DNA of 64,000 nucleotides from NCBI RefSeq assembly GCF_015354405.1, contig NZ_JADKYP010000008.1, positions 1 to 64,000 on the forward strand, read 5' to 3'. This document shows, piece after piece, positions 63,531 through 64,000 of the stretch. Both the position numbers and the translations under genes were made by a program. Source of the DNA: Nocardia sp. BSTN01. GTDB lineage: Bacteria > Actinomycetota > Actinomycetes > Mycobacteriales > Mycobacteriaceae. Under the pieces are notes generated by a model. That model was not told the DNA's origin, did no database searches, and saw nothing but the letters and a program-made list of their open reading frames with translations. How positions within the stretch are numbered: position 1 is the first letter of the stretch; every line of letters begins with the position of its first letter.

Positions 63531-64000
63531 ATGTTCTACTGGCTGCTCAAATTCGTGCTGGTCGGGCCCTTCATGCACATCTACAACCGGCCGAAGGTCG
63601 AGGGCGTGGAGAATATCCCCGCCGACGGAGCAGTCATCCTCGCCGGCAATCATCTGTCGTTCACCGACTGGTTGTTCACGCCGTTGCTGAGCCCCCGTCG
63701 CATCACCTATCTGGCCAAGGCCGAATACTTCACCACGCCGGGACTCAAGGGCCGGCTGCAGAAGTTCTTCTTCTCCGGCACCGGTCAGTATCCGATCGAC
63801 CGCAGCGGCGCCAGCGCCGCCGAGGACGCGCTCAACACCGCTCGCAAACTGCTGGGCGAGGGCCGCATGGTCGGCTTGTACCCGGAAGGCACCCGCTCGC
63901 CCGACGGCCGCCTGTACAAGGGCAAGACCGGTGTGGCACGCCTCGCCCTGGAGACCGGTGTGCCGGTGATCCCGGTGGCACTGATCGGGACCGACGAGGT
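63531..64000 (+). CDS. 1-acyl-glycerol-3-phosphate acyltransferase (PlsC family), partial
   Basis: The 5' part of a PlsC-type acyltransferase, cut by the window end after 156 codons. The catalytic NHxxxxD motif is NHLSFTDW near residue 42, and the substrate motif is YPEGTRSPDG near residue 120, followed by KTGVARLALETGVPVIPV. It acylates lysophosphatidic acid or a related glycolipid at the membrane. AAAGGA lies a few nt before ATG 63531. From memory the M. tuberculosis counterpart is Rv2182c, next to the ROK/ArsA-like block. Confidence 0.88.
   Translation, partial: MFYWLLKFVLVGPFMHIYNRPKVEGVENIPADGAVILAGNHLSFTDWLFTPLLSPRRITYLAKAEYFTTPGLKGRLQKFFFSGTGQYPIDRSGASAAEDALNTARKLLGEGRMVGLYPEGTRSPDGRLYKGKTGVARLALETGVPVIPVALIGTDE

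Overview
The window reads as a chromosomal segment of a mycolic-acid actinomycete, most likely Nocardia, with Rhodococcus as the main alternative. The evidence is very high GC with GTG/TTG starts, the actinobacterial bc1-aa3 oxidase parts (lipoprotein CtaC, CtaF, di-heme QcrC, three-helix Rieske QcrA), a mycothiol-dependent isomerase-family protein and PimB-type mannosyltransferase. From memory of the M. tuberculosis map, the backbone gene order also resembles Rv2182c-Rv2211c in inverted orientation, with extra blocks inserted. No rRNA, tRNA, CRISPR array, prophage, transposase or integrase was found. Many starts look leaderless: a TANNNT box lies 6-7 nt before ATG/GTG and no Shine-Dalgarno sequence is present.

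Region by region. 0.3-2.8 kb: glycine cleavage T protein and branched-chain aminotransferase. 2.8-8.2 kb: a sulfate-salvage block with an AtsA-like sulfatase, its formylglycine-generating enzyme and a SulP permease, plus a tiny GAP-like membrane peptide. 8.4-11.7 kb: an ETHE1/GloB-like metallohydrolase, adenosine kinase, an A-type Fe-S carrier and a DUF3043 membrane protein. 12.0-15.1 kb: cobalamin assembly, with CobU fused to CobT, then CobS. 15.4-18.7 kb: an ATP-grasp ligase followed by a 667-residue protein whose C-terminal third carries a papain-like Gln-Cys-His-Asn arrangement; I consider this the best candidate for an undescribed system. 18.7-23.7 kb: an MDMPI-family enzyme, a Tat-exported purple acid phosphatase, a PLP decarboxylase-like enzyme, DUF2277 and a Gly/Tyr-rich secreted protein.

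23.9-27.8 kb: asnB and divergent ctaC-ctaF. 27.9-33.3 kb: accessory genes (FAD oxidase, CPBP protease, NmrA-like protein, phosphotransferase, IclR) and an orphan PASTA-coding stretch lying in frame after the iclR stop codon. 33.9-39.9 kb: cysD-cysNC, which make PAPS, followed by DUF1214, SDR and sulfotransferase genes, so the window has both sulfate-releasing and sulfate-attaching blocks. 40.0-45.6 kb: a TetR-controlled fatty-acid/acyl-CoA operon whose acyl-CoA ligase is a deleted and frameshifted pseudogene. 45.7-51.9 kb: trpD, a small unknown protein, and ctaE-qcrCAB.

52.1-64.0 kb: cell-envelope and housekeeping genes: a lone RAM-domain protein, a DEDDh exonuclease/GIY-YIG fusion, two NlpC/P60 hydrolases sharing a promoter-proximal motif, a membrane-anchored HExxH peptidase, PimB behind an array of promoter-like repeats, and a translationally coupled run (two SRPBCC proteins, ArsA-like ATPase, a low-complexity protein, ROK glucokinase). 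The run ends at a PlsC-type acyltransferase cut by the window edge.
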